DNA from: a virus
Length of the DNA stretch: 34,725 nt
Virus record (IMG/VR): IMGVR_UViG_3300020219_000009
Coordinates: 1-34,725 of that record
Direction: 5' to 3' (one strand)
The notes under the pieces were generated by a model, which worked only from the letters and a program-made list of their open reading frames with translations, searched no databases and was not told the origin of the DNA. Made by a program: the position numbers and the translations under genes. Shown piece after piece: positions 7,298 through 15,463 of this stretch (position 1 is its first letter; each line of letters begins with the position of its first letter).

Positions 7298-7874
7298 AGC
7301 AAAGCTATTTTCCCTTTTAAAGCCTGTACAAAAGCTTATGCAACGTCTTGGCGCTAGAGAAAAGGTAATTACGGCGTTTCATGTGAACCAGATTCTTTCT
7401 ATGGTTAAGCCAGGTGATATTCTTTTAAGCTACGAAGCACAAAGATTTACAAGCGTTTTTATACCAGGAAAATGGGACCATGCCTCTATTGTTACAGAAC
7501 GGCTGGACGTAATGGAGGCCGTAGGCGACTTTTATATAAAAGGCGAAAACAAGGGCGGCGTTAGGCGTGTACAATTGATTGAGTGGCTTTACAAAAAAGA
7601 TCATGTGTCATTGATTAGGCCTCTGTTTGAGGACCCTTTAATCAATTTTAAAGCAGGGGAAAATGCAAACCGATATGAGGGGGAGGGATACGATTATTCG
7701 TTTTCTCTCAATAATGAAACTATTTATTGTTCTGAGCTGGTTTATCTTTGTTATCAGCCTCTAGACTCTTGTTTTATGAACCATATAACCAAAGAAATTC
7801 TACCACAGGACTATTTAAAGGCTTGTTTTTTTAAAGAGGCTAAGTTCGTGCTTCTGTATTCGACAAGAGTCTAG
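7281..7874 (+). CDS. Permuted papain-like hydrolase (YiiX/C92-like)
   Basis: 197 residues with the layout of circularly permuted NlpC/P60 enzymes: GDILLS at 45-50, His67 in KWDHASIV, a YDYSFSL segment at 137-143 and the nucleophile Cys150 in IYCSELVYLCY. In this family His precedes Cys, as here. Known members cleave amide or ester bonds in peptidoglycan peptides or lipids. No signal peptide; residues 1-25 form a basic amphipathic helix. The location at the end of the small membrane/lipoprotein cassette suggests a lytic enzyme for lysis or for wall penetration at entry. The start overlaps the lipoprotein gene by 17 bases with only a weak ribosome site. Confidence 0.75.
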   Translation: MLATIKAKLFSLLKPVQKLMQRLGAREKVITAFHVNQILSMVKPGDILLSYEAQRFTSVFIPGKWDHASIVTERLDVMEAVGDFYIKGENKGGVRRVQLIEWLYKKDHVSLIRPLFEDPLINFKAGENANRYEGEGYDYSFSLNNETIYCSELVYLCYQPLDSCFMNHITKEILPQDYLKACFFKEAKFVLLYSTRV

Positions 7875-7935
7875 CCTGTAAGCATGATTTGACTCGTATT
7901 GATTATTATTTACAATTTTAACTAGGGGTGAACTT

Positions 7936-8289
7936 ATGAATTCAAGATTAACAACGGAAGTCATGACGACTTTCAATAATACAACTGCGTTTAGCTCAGC
8001 CATTGATATTACTTCTTTCAATGGGGCGGCAATTGCTGTCTTAGTAACTGGGACGAGTGGCGCAGGCAACATGAAACTACAGGCCTCGCTAAACCCTGGT
8101 GATGATACAGCGTGGTTTGATGTCCCTGCGACTTTGGGCGGGGCAACAGTGTCTCAAACTATTACGATAGCGGCGCAGCACTACCTAAACACTGGCAACA
8201 TTGCTTTTTATCCTTCAGTTAGGGTTTCAATAACTTCTACCAACACAAACCCAATAGTCTGCACAGTAAAAGCTATGGGTAAGGGGTAA
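7936..8289 (+). CDS. Small beta-rich structural protein
   Basis: 117 residues, alternating Thr/Ser/Val pattern with strands such as AAIAVLVTG and MKLQASLNPGDDTAWFDVP, resembling a jelly-roll or Ig-like virion module. Preceded by ACTAGGGGTGAACTT as ribosome site after a 61-base gap that holds no other gene. It lies next to head-completion genes, so head decoration or tail attachment is possible. Family not recognised. Confidence 0.55.
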   Translation: MNSRLTTEVMTTFNNTTAFSSAIDITSFNGAAIAVLVTGTSGAGNMKLQASLNPGDDTAWFDVPATLGGATVSQTITIAAQHYLNTGNIAFYPSVRVSITSTNTNPIVCTVKAMGKG

Positions 8290-8291
8290 GT

Positions 8292-8762
8292 ATGAGTGAT
8301 TCTTTTCAGTTTCCTAGTTACACAAAAAGCAAAATTAGTATGTATGCCGATGATCAACCAGAACGGTCATACGTTAATTTGGCTGATAAAATAGGTAATC
8401 CAATCTCAAACGTAAAAAACTACACTGGTGGAGGGTTTACGGGAAACGAGCTTTCAAAAACTTCCTCTGGTAATTCTGGAATGAGTTTAACGACTTCGCC
8501 AAACATGGGCTTAGAAGACTATTCTCCTGCTGCCTCTGGTGGTGGTGGTGATGCTCTTGGCATGGGCGCTCTTGGTGCGGCTGGTGGTGCAAACCCTTAT
8601 GTGTTGGGCGCTATGGTGGGCCTTTCTTTAATGAAGCAACAGGCAGAAGATGACCGCGCAAAACGCGAGAAGCTGGCTTCTATCGAACAGAACAAAGGCC
8701 AGAACGAGGCTAATATTTTAAACAATATGTCAAACTATTATGGAAGGGCTTTATTACGATGA
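8292..8762 (+). CDS. Small Gly/Ala-rich virion-type protein
   Basis: 156 residues. The N-terminal half is polar and Ser/Gly-rich. About 80-115 is a hydrophobic Gly/Ala segment (ALGMGALGAAGGANPYVLGAM), followed by a charged helix (about 118-140) and an Asn-rich end. Hydrophobic Gly/Ala segments next to helices also occur in the three ejection-type proteins at 13475-17818, so this may be a minor internal virion protein. The stop overlaps the next start (ATGA, 8759). No domain is recognised. Confidence 0.5.
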   Translation: MSDSFQFPSYTKSKISMYADDQPERSYVNLADKIGNPISNVKNYTGGGFTGNELSKTSSGNSGMSLTTSPNMGLEDYSPAASGGGGDALGMGALGAAGGANPYVLGAMVGLSLMKQQAEDDRAKREKLASIEQNKGQNEANILNNMSNYYGRALLR

Positions 8763-9046
8763 AAAACAAAAAAGAAGCAATGACGATGATGAAAAAAGCA
8801 ATGGCAATGATGGAAGAAGAAAACTATCCGGCTGATGCTGGAGAACAAGAGTCTGCTGAATTAGTCCAAAATGCTATGGACATGGGTATGCAATCTCCTA
8901 ACGCTCCCAATGGAGAAGATGATGCGGCGGCAAAAGACCAAGGTGGATTTGTTTCCCAAAAAGTAGCAAACGGCCAAGGTCAGTCTGAAGAACAAAAGAG
9001 AGCCTTAAGAAAGCAAATGTTTATTGCTTCAATGAAAAAAGGTTAA
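8759..9046 (+). CDS. Small Met/Glu-rich protein, unknown
   Basis: 95 residues. The N-terminus is Met/Lys-rich (EAMTMMKKAMAMMEEE), the middle is acidic and disordered-looking, and the C-terminus basic (QKRALRKQMFIASMKKG). Starts by ATGA overlap with the preceding gene and lies 3 bases before the adaptor gene. Possibly an assembly chaperone or minor virion protein; no family is recognised. Confidence 0.5.
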   Translation: MKNKKEAMTMMKKAMAMMEEENYPADAGEQESAELVQNAMDMGMQSPNAPNGEDDAAAKDQGGFVSQKVANGQGQSEEQKRALRKQMFIASMKKG

Positions 9047-9049
9047 GCC

Positions 9050-9955
9050 ATGAAGCGAGTTGAATATCTAATAGATCCGGTGAGGAAGCTCAGCGGTAAT
9101 ACTCGCTATGATGCTAATAGCGGTATAGGTCAGGACATTATGAGTCTTTACCTAAATAATGCGCAAGATGAAGTTACAAAAGAAATGGTTAACTCAAAGA
9201 CAAAGTTTCTGCAAAAGACCGCCTCTGTAACCGTGGTAAACGGTCAACAAGAGTACAGTTATCCGGCTGACATCTTTATGCAAAACTTTGACACTATTCA
9301 ATGGACTCAGAACGGTCAGGATTACATTAACCTTCAGCGTGGTTATACAAAGTATAGAACTAACGTACAGAACGGCTATCCTTACGGCTACTTTACTCAG
9401 AACTCTGGGATTGTGGTGACTCCTCCTCTGACCAGCGGAACCTTACTATATAATTACATGAAAAACCTGCCAAAGCTTGCGACCAGGTCAGGACAAATAA
9501 CGTCTGTTACTATCGCCTCAGGAGTGGTCACGGCGCTTGAGGTCTCTACAACTGGGACATTTAACGCCGCTGAAATAGCCTCTGACAACTTTTTATGTGT
9601 TGTCGGTTACCTTGGTAATATAAAAGCCAGGGCCATCCAGTACACAGGTCAAACAAGTGGTATTTTTGGGATAGTGGCAACAACTTTAGGGACAGGTGAG
9701 ACCATAGCCTCCGGTGACTATATTGTGATCGGAAAGAACGCCTCTAACATTGCGGAGCTTCCTGACATCTGTGAGGGGTTTTTAATTCAGTATGCTTATT
9801 ATCAAGTTAAGTACGGAGACGCATCACAGTGGTCAAAAGCTGTTGCTGATAACGTGTCTATAACTCTTAGGTCGCTGGTTGATTCAATTGGTTCTAATAA
9901 CGATGATCTGAGCCAGGTGATGATAACTAATTACGATTATTTAAATTTGGGGTAA
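9050..9955 (+). CDS. Head-to-tail adaptor-like protein
   Basis: 301 residues. The N-terminal helices (IMSLYLNNAQDEVTKEMV) followed by a strand region with a GQQEYSYPADIF motif match the pattern of podovirus adaptor or tail tubular A proteins, where a helical bundle binds the portal and a beta region contacts the nozzle. About 140-230 is a beta-rich insert with Thr/Gly repeats, making it longer than P22 gp4 (about 166). The very large beta-rich gene directly downstream (3 bases) is the expected nozzle partner. Function inferred from pattern and order. Confidence 0.65.
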   Translation: MKRVEYLIDPVRKLSGNTRYDANSGIGQDIMSLYLNNAQDEVTKEMVNSKTKFLQKTASVTVVNGQQEYSYPADIFMQNFDTIQWTQNGQDYINLQRGYTKYRTNVQNGYPYGYFTQNSGIVVTPPLTSGTLLYNYMKNLPKLATRSGQITSVTIASGVVTALEVSTTGTFNAAEIASDNFLCVVGYLGNIKARAIQYTGQTSGIFGIVATTLGTGETIASGDYIVIGKNASNIAELPDICEGFLIQYAYYQVKYGDASQWSKAVADNVSITLRSLVDSIGSNNDDLSQVMITNYDYLNLG

Positions 9956-9958
9956 AAT

Positions 9959-12910
9959 ATGAAACTCGACAAGCATTATTCCGATGTGGCTGGCCTTGAT
10001 ACTAGAAGCAATGAGCTTGTCCAGCCCGCTGATTCTGCTCGTCGTGGCTCAATAAATTGGCGCTATAACTTTCAAGATGAATTGCAGCAGGCTAACGGCT
10101 GGCAACATAAAGCTTCTAATCTTCCTTCGACTCTTTCGGGGCTAGTAGAATATAAGTACAGAGACATTAATTCAGGCCTTTCAAGGTCTCAAATCCTAGC
10201 AGTTTGTGCCAATGGTAATTTATACCGAAAAAAGGCTGTCTATTTAAAGTTTACAAACATCTCTAGCTACACTAGCTATTCATTTTTTTACAACGCTGTA
10301 AGCGACAGGTGGAACTTTGTTTTGAACACTGGTTTAACTCCATCGGTTGTCTTAGATCCCTCTATTTCAAACACGATTACGGACCTTAGAGATAACATTA
10401 ATGGCGGCTCTAGTGCGGTTTGTGTTGTTGTGGATGACGAGGGTGTGGTTGTTCCTGCCTCTACAGAGCTGGCTTATCTTTCCAATACTGTTATCAACTA
10501 TGCGCTAACCGTGAATGAAGTTATTGATGGGGCTTCTTCTTGGTATTGGGAGCTGGTGGTCTGTCCGAGTGCAGGGGACTCTTTCCCAGCGCTCCCTTTT
10601 CCTATTACTCAGGCACACTTTGGAACCTCTGCTTATGAAGGAATTAGTTACATAAACCAAAGCAATGCTGTCTTTATCACAGACGGCGGCTTTCCTATGA
10701 AATATGACGGCTACCAGGTTTATAGAATGGGTATGCCTAGGATGCTTTATAATATTAATCGTGTCTTTGGCGGTACGCTTCTCGGTTCTGTTAATTTCTC
10801 TGGCTTTTCTATAGACGGAAGAAGGGTTCTTACTCCTTCTGCTAGTTTAACTCCTGGGACCTATGGATATTTAATGCAGTTCGGTTTTGTTGACTCTAGT
10901 GGGGCTACTACTTTGGGCGCTATAGAGGGTGGGGAAAACGGAGCTTTGAGTCAAACTTTAGTAAGCTCTAACGCTGGACGAATAACGCCTGGCTACTTAG
11001 AGGCCGGAACCAATTTTCCTGCATGGTCGGCTAATGTTAGCGGCTTTCAAAATTTAACTTTATCCGGTGGAACGATAACAGTAAGCGGTGGCCACAATAT
11101 AAAAGTAGGGATGCTCCTTAGAATCCCTATTAGCAATCTTGTTAACGCTCGTGGTGGTTTTTCTTATATAATGAGTTACGTTTCTGCTGTGGCCGCCTCT
11201 AGCGTGACGGTTGATTTTGGTGTGGCTCCTGATTCTGGCGCGCCTTATCAGAAGGTCTATCCTTTTCAACCAACAATAGCGGCTTGTACTGGCACTATTA
11301 CGGGTGGATCAAACACTATTACGGGTGCGGCTGGACCTGGTACGATTTCGGCTGACTTAATAGGCTTTCACATAATTAGTTCGCTCTTTGCTTTTGGAAC
11401 CACGATCACGGCTGTGGCTGGCACTACACTGACCCTTAGCAATAACGCGACTGGTGGCGGTGGTGCTTTTGACCTACAAATGGTGCCTTATTTACTTGCT
11501 GACGGACAAACCTTGCAAGCTGGTTACGCCTCAAATTTATATAAAAATACAATAACCGATATTATTAATGGTGAGGAGTGGTCTCCGGCTATTCACTTTG
11601 GCGCTTTTATTAGAATCTTTAGAACTGGTGACGATGGCACAGTTTTTTATAAAGTTTTCGATATTGCTCTTTCTCACTTAGGAACGACTCTAAAGGTGAT
11701 GGATAACATTGCTGACGCGGGCTTAACTATCCCTTTTGACGCTGGTACTGGTGGGGAGCTTCCTCGTGCCTGTAAGTATTTAAACGTATGGCAAAATCAA
11801 ATCATTCAAGCGGGGCGGCCTGTTGATCCTAGTGTTATAAATAGTGCATATCCTTCGGTCTCTAGTGTTGTGACTTCGGTGAATCAATGGGGACTTGTTC
11901 CTAACACTTACTTTGGGCGTGTATACTCGGAGGCTGGCATTTGTGACTTCCAATCTTTTTACTGGAATGATCCAACAAACCCAGAGGGCTTCCCTTCTAG
12001 TGGCCTTTACGAGAACCTGGTCGAATCTCCTTTTAATGACAAACTAAAAGGAATAGGCACCAACAAAGATGCGCTTTTTGCCTTTAAAGAAAAAACAACT
12101 GCGATCGTTACAGGCACACTATCAATAGGCGATCTTACTCAAGAGCTTTTTGAAGACGATATTGGGTGCGCAAACCATAGAACTATTCAACAAGTTGACG
12201 GCGCGGTGGTTTGGTTAGACCCAATTAATGGCTTTTATTCGTGTGTGGCTGGACGTTTGCCTGTGCCTATCGGTTACTCAATTGTCGATGAGTTTAAGGA
12301 AAATCCTGACAATCTGGACTTTAGCAAGTCTTTTGCGCAGAACTATGAGGCTGAAAATTTGTATTTCTGCAAGGTTGATACTAAGCTTTTCGTACTAGAT
12401 TATGCAAAAACATCAAATAACTCTTCTCGTTTGTCTTGGTATTTATGGGACGGCCTTTCTGCTAATTCGTTTCTAGCCGATGCTAACGGCAATATGCTTT
12501 TTGGCGACTCAGTTAAAACTTGGAAACTAAAGACTACAAATTCAAAATACGACATGAGCAATCATATTACGGCTGTAAACTTTGCTTACTTAACGGCTTG
12601 GCAAACATACGGAGCACCCACGATTGACAAGCATTTTGTCAGGGTATGGTTAAACTCAGTACAGGGCGACTTCACTCTTGGCTTAAATGAATACGTCAAT
12701 TTCAAGGCGGCTTCTGTAGCTGATATTTCAGTTTCTTTTCCGGTGCCTGCTGATTCTGCCACTGTCAAACAAGAAATAAAGTCTAGTTATTCTAAAGCCT
12801 CTGGGTATTCGTTAGGATTTTCTAATTCAACGGTTAACTCTTACGTTAGGTTGCAGGGGTTTGAAATAGAGCTTGATGGCGAATACAGCCAAGCGGAGCC
12901 AAAGAAATGA
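9959..12910 (+). CDS. Tail nozzle / DNA-stabilisation-like large beta protein
   Basis: 983 residues, no signal or membrane segment. N-terminal residues 1-80 (QPADSARRGSINWRYNF, then NGWQHKA) and repeated strand blocks with NQWG, WQNQIIQAG and GLYENLVESPF resemble beta-propeller nozzle proteins (P22 gp10, T7 gp12 class), which close the portal channel after packaging. A Thr/Gly-rich insertion (about 290-520) may be a surface-exposed domain. Order (adaptor, nozzle, needle-like, ejection proteins) matches P22. Larger than P22 gp10 (about 472), so it may combine nozzle and spike-like parts. The last 4 bases overlap the next gene. Confidence 0.62.
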   Translation: MKLDKHYSDVAGLDTRSNELVQPADSARRGSINWRYNFQDELQQANGWQHKASNLPSTLSGLVEYKYRDINSGLSRSQILAVCANGNLYRKKAVYLKFTNISSYTSYSFFYNAVSDRWNFVLNTGLTPSVVLDPSISNTITDLRDNINGGSSAVCVVVDDEGVVVPASTELAYLSNTVINYALTVNEVIDGASSWYWELVVCPSAGDSFPALPFPITQAHFGTSAYEGISYINQSNAVFITDGGFPMKYDGYQVYRMGMPRMLYNINRVFGGTLLGSVNFSGFSIDGRRVLTPSASLTPGTYGYLMQFGFVDSSGATTLGAIEGGENGALSQTLVSSNAGRITPGYLEAGTNFPAWSANVSGFQNLTLSGGTITVSGGHNIKVGMLLRIPISNLVNARGGFSYIMSYVSAVAASSVTVDFGVAPDSGAPYQKVYPFQPTIAACTGTITGGSNTITGAAGPGTISADLIGFHIISSLFAFGTTITAVAGTTLTLSNNATGGGGAFDLQMVPYLLADGQTLQAGYASNLYKNTITDIINGEEWSPAIHFGAFIRIFRTGDDGTVFYKVFDIALSHLGTTLKVMDNIADAGLTIPFDAGTGGELPRACKYLNVWQNQIIQAGRPVDPSVINSAYPSVSSVVTSVNQWGLVPNTYFGRVYSEAGICDFQSFYWNDPTNPEGFPSSGLYENLVESPFNDKLKGIGTNKDALFAFKEKTTAIVTGTLSIGDLTQELFEDDIGCANHRTIQQVDGAVVWLDPINGFYSCVAGRLPVPIGYSIVDEFKENPDNLDFSKSFAQNYEAENLYFCKVDTKLFVLDYAKTSNNSSRLSWYLWDGLSANSFLADANGNMLFGDSVKTWKLKTTNSKYDMSNHITAVNFAYLTAWQTYGAPTIDKHFVRVWLNSVQGDFTLGLNEYVNFKAASVADISVSFPVPADSATVKQEIKSSYSKASGYSLGFSNSTVNSYVRLQGFEIELDGEYSQAEPKK

Positions 12911-13473
12911 TGAAGAATAAGCTAGCTCGATTAGCAAAACTTAGACAATGGGACGGTAAAGAAGCAGAGGAGCTAGAGGTCTTTGTACGGGACGGGTTTC
13001 GTCAAAATATGCTAGCCATAGAGTCGGCGATCAAGTCCTTATCTGTTCCTAATAACTTTCTGAGCTGTCAACTTTCTTCTCTTAACGTAGTTCATCCATC
13101 TACGGCTTTTTTTACTTTTGCTTTCTATGTCCGGTCCACAAATAACAACAACACAACAAACAGTGAATATTTGTGTAAAGAAAACGGCAACTATAGATTC
13201 ATGATAAATCTTTCTAAGGTTTATGTGGATGGGGCTAAAAATTGTTTGGCGGTTATTTACAAAAACGGCAAGGTACTAACCTCGACTTCTATCCTAGAAA
13301 CGGACTCGGTTGATCAGTTTTACATTCCTTTCACATGGATAAATGAATTACAATTAAAGGCTAACGATGTGATCAAGTTTGGAGTCTCGAATTCAGGGGC
13401 TTCATCGACAGCGGTCACGGTCGCTTACGGTTATTTAGAAATTAAACAATTAACTCAAGGAATAGAGGATTAG
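12907..13473 (+). CDS. Tail needle-like protein with C1q/TNF-like knob candidate
   Basis: 188 residues: an N-terminal helical part (about 1-50, KLARLAKLRQWDGKEAEELEVFV) and a C-terminal all-beta domain. The beta part shows a C1q/TNF jelly-roll-like order: FFTFAFYVRS, YRFMINLSKVYV, a turn, FYIPFTWINELQLKANDVIKF and YGYLEIKQL at the end. The tail needle of phage Sf6 carries a knob of this fold, and this gene sits where P22 gp26 would be, between nozzle and ejection genes. The helix is much shorter than a full needle, so it may be a short plug. Start overlaps the previous stop (ATGATGA). Confidence 0.5.
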   Translation: MMKNKLARLAKLRQWDGKEAEELEVFVRDGFRQNMLAIESAIKSLSVPNNFLSCQLSSLNVVHPSTAFFTFAFYVRSTNNNNTTNSEYLCKENGNYRFMINLSKVYVDGAKNCLAVIYKNGKVLTSTSILETDSVDQFYIPFTWINELQLKANDVIKFGVSNSGASSTAVTVAYGYLEIKQLTQGIED

Positions 13474-13474
13474 T

Positions 13475-14227
13475 ATGTCGTGGTTAAGTAGTTTTGTTAA
13501 AAATCCTGGTGCCGCAATCGGAAACTTAGGTAATAACGCTAAAAGAGAAGTCAGCAACAATCGGGAAAACTTAAACTATCTCGTTAATCCTATTGGTGCC
13601 GCGACAAAACAGCCGATGTTAGACCCTATGGGGCAAATGAGGCAAAACATGGTCGGTAACGCCTTAGATGGTGCTGGCATGGCGGCGCCTCTTGGTGACA
13701 TGAGCGGGTTAGGCGGTTCTGCCGCTTCTAGTCGTGACGCTGATATGTTGGCAGGAAGAAAGCGCGGCGCTGAAGTGTTTGACGCGCCAGATATGTTATC
13801 GCGACAAGCGCGGAAAGACGATCTGTCTAAGGGTTATACCGGACAAGAACTAGGGGCATTAAAAGGCCAGGCGATGAGTGATATTCAAGGCCAAAGAGCA
13901 GGATTTACTCAGCAACTAATGGGGAACCTGGCTCGTCAAGGTGTTGGCGGCGCTCGTGCAGCGGCGGTGCGTGGATCTGCTGACCAAGGTTATAATAAAA
14001 ATCTAACAGACTTTCAAAGAAAGCTTACGGCTGACAATGCTGGTTTAGTTAGACAGGGCGAACAAGAAGCTACAGATTTCGCAATGAAAAGAAAGTACGG
14101 CGGCTTATCAACTGAACTCGGTTACGCACAGCTTGGCGTAAATGAAAGAACGGCAGCAAACGCGGCGGCGGCGACAAAAGAAAAGCCAGGGTTTAATTTA
14201 TTCAACCCTACTTCGTGGTTTGCATAA
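13475..14227 (+). CDS. Putative ejection (internal virion) protein, gp7 position
   Basis: 250 residues, start 2 bases after the previous stop. Alternates helical, Arg/Gln-rich segments with Gly/Ala/Met stretches (AGMAAPLGDMSGLGGSAAS). About 130-185 is a helix-rich Gly/Ala/Gln/Arg segment (GQRAGFTQQLMGNLARQGVG). Size and position equal those of P22 gp7 (about 229 residues), the first of three pilot proteins ejected with DNA. No enzyme motif. Assignment rests on synteny and composition. Confidence 0.55.
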   Translation: MSWLSSFVKNPGAAIGNLGNNAKREVSNNRENLNYLVNPIGAATKQPMLDPMGQMRQNMVGNALDGAGMAAPLGDMSGLGGSAASSRDADMLAGRKRGAEVFDAPDMLSRQARKDDLSKGYTGQELGALKGQAMSDIQGQRAGFTQQLMGNLARQGVGGARAAAVRGSADQGYNKNLTDFQRKLTADNAGLVRQGEQEATDFAMKRKYGGLSTELGYAQLGVNERTAANAAAATKEKPGFNLFNPTSWFA

Positions 14228-14228
14228 T

Positions 14229-15458
14229 ATGGAAGATTTAAAAAGATACTTAGCGAGCGTCCCTGATGAAGAGCAAGAAGATAGTTTTCTAGCAGCATTG
14301 CAAGACCGACTATCTGTTGAAGAGCTGGCTCCCTCTGCTCCTGAAAACTTCGGTATGGTGTCCCCTTCAAAAAAAAGAAGCCTTGAGTCTGGCAGCAGGC
14401 TTAGCCCTGCTGAAATGGAGCGGTACGGCTGGACATCAAGACCCGCTGAGAACTCAACGGAGTACAGCGAGGCTATAGATATGCAGCTTCGTTCTTTGGA
14501 ATCTCAACGGCGAGAAAATGAATTAAAGAACGATAAGATAATGGCTGAAAGACAGGGCATCAAGAAATACGAGTCTAATCCTTTTGATCAAATCCTTGGC
14601 GCCATGGTGCCGCTTGCTGTTGGGTTTCTTGGTGGCGAGGCTGGTGCTTTATCTCAAGGAAAAGCTTTTGATAATTATCGTGGGTATTTAAAAGAAGAAG
14701 GCGCTACAAAACAAAATGAGTATGAACGACTAATCAAAGAGAACGACTTAAGACTTAGAGGAACACAAACAGAAAGAAGTCGCCTGGCTAATAAAAAAGA
14801 CGACCTCATGGGTGACGGCGCTTTCAAAGCTATCACTTTACAACAACAGCAAGCCAATAAAGACCAGGATTTTTCTTTCAAAAGAGAAAAGTTAGAGGCT
14901 GATTCAAGAAACTCTATAGTAAAAGGCCAAGAGAAAAAAACAAAAGAAGCTGAAAACACTAAAAAAGCAGGGTTTAAAGACGCCTCTATGTTGCGCAGAG
15001 AGTTTTTCGGCAAGCCTCAAGTAAAAAACTTTAAAGAAATCAGGTCTTCTTACGACAAGCTGCAATCTTTAAAGAAAAACCCAACGGCTGTGACTGACTT
15101 AGGGGTAATTTTCGCTTACATGAAACTTCTAGATCCTCCTTCAACAGTAAGAGAGTCAGAGGCGGCGACAGCGGAAAACGCAAGGGGTGTTCCTGCTACT
15201 ATTAGGAACTTGCAGAATAAGATCCTAGAGGGAAGAAAACTAGAAGCTGATCAAATTAAGAATTTTATAAACGCTTCGGGAGCCTTATTTAATGCGCAGC
15301 TTTTAAGTTATAATGATGAAAAAAAGATTTACGATGACTTAGCGGTTGAGTACGGCGTTGACCCTGGTTTGGTGACTGGCTCTGTACAGTTTGAAGAAAA
15401 GGGTAACCGGATTAATAAATTAAAAAAAGAATTAGAATTACGCAATAAAAAAAGGTAG
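14229..15458 (+). CDS. Putative ejection (internal virion) protein, gp20 position
   Basis: 409 residues from ATG 14229, which follows the previous stop by one base; an upstream in-frame ATG at 14142 lies deep inside the preceding gene and is rejected. The central part has a hydrophobic Gly/Ala stretch (about 130-150: GAMVPLAVGFLGGEAGAL) followed by a very long charged coiled coil (about 160-260). Soluble helical segment, membrane-active segment and coiled coil are typical of podovirus ejection proteins. Size is close to P22 gp20 (about 471). Ribosome site weak. Confidence 0.55.
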   Translation: MEDLKRYLASVPDEEQEDSFLAALQDRLSVEELAPSAPENFGMVSPSKKRSLESGSRLSPAEMERYGWTSRPAENSTEYSEAIDMQLRSLESQRRENELKNDKIMAERQGIKKYESNPFDQILGAMVPLAVGFLGGEAGALSQGKAFDNYRGYLKEEGATKQNEYERLIKENDLRLRGTQTERSRLANKKDDLMGDGAFKAITLQQQQANKDQDFSFKREKLEADSRNSIVKGQEKKTKEAENTKKAGFKDASMLRREFFGKPQVKNFKEIRSSYDKLQSLKKNPTAVTDLGVIFAYMKLLDPPSTVRESEAATAENARGVPATIRNLQNKILEGRKLEADQIKNFINASGALFNAQLLSYNDEKKIYDDLAVEYGVDPGLVTGSVQFEEKGNRINKLKKELELRNKKR

Positions 15459-15463
15459 GTCTC

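Noticed and set aside
14142-14228. Upstream ATG extension of the gp20-position gene
   Set aside because: It would add 29 residues inside the preceding gene, basic and atypical, without a ribosome site; ATG 14229 follows the previous stop by one base.
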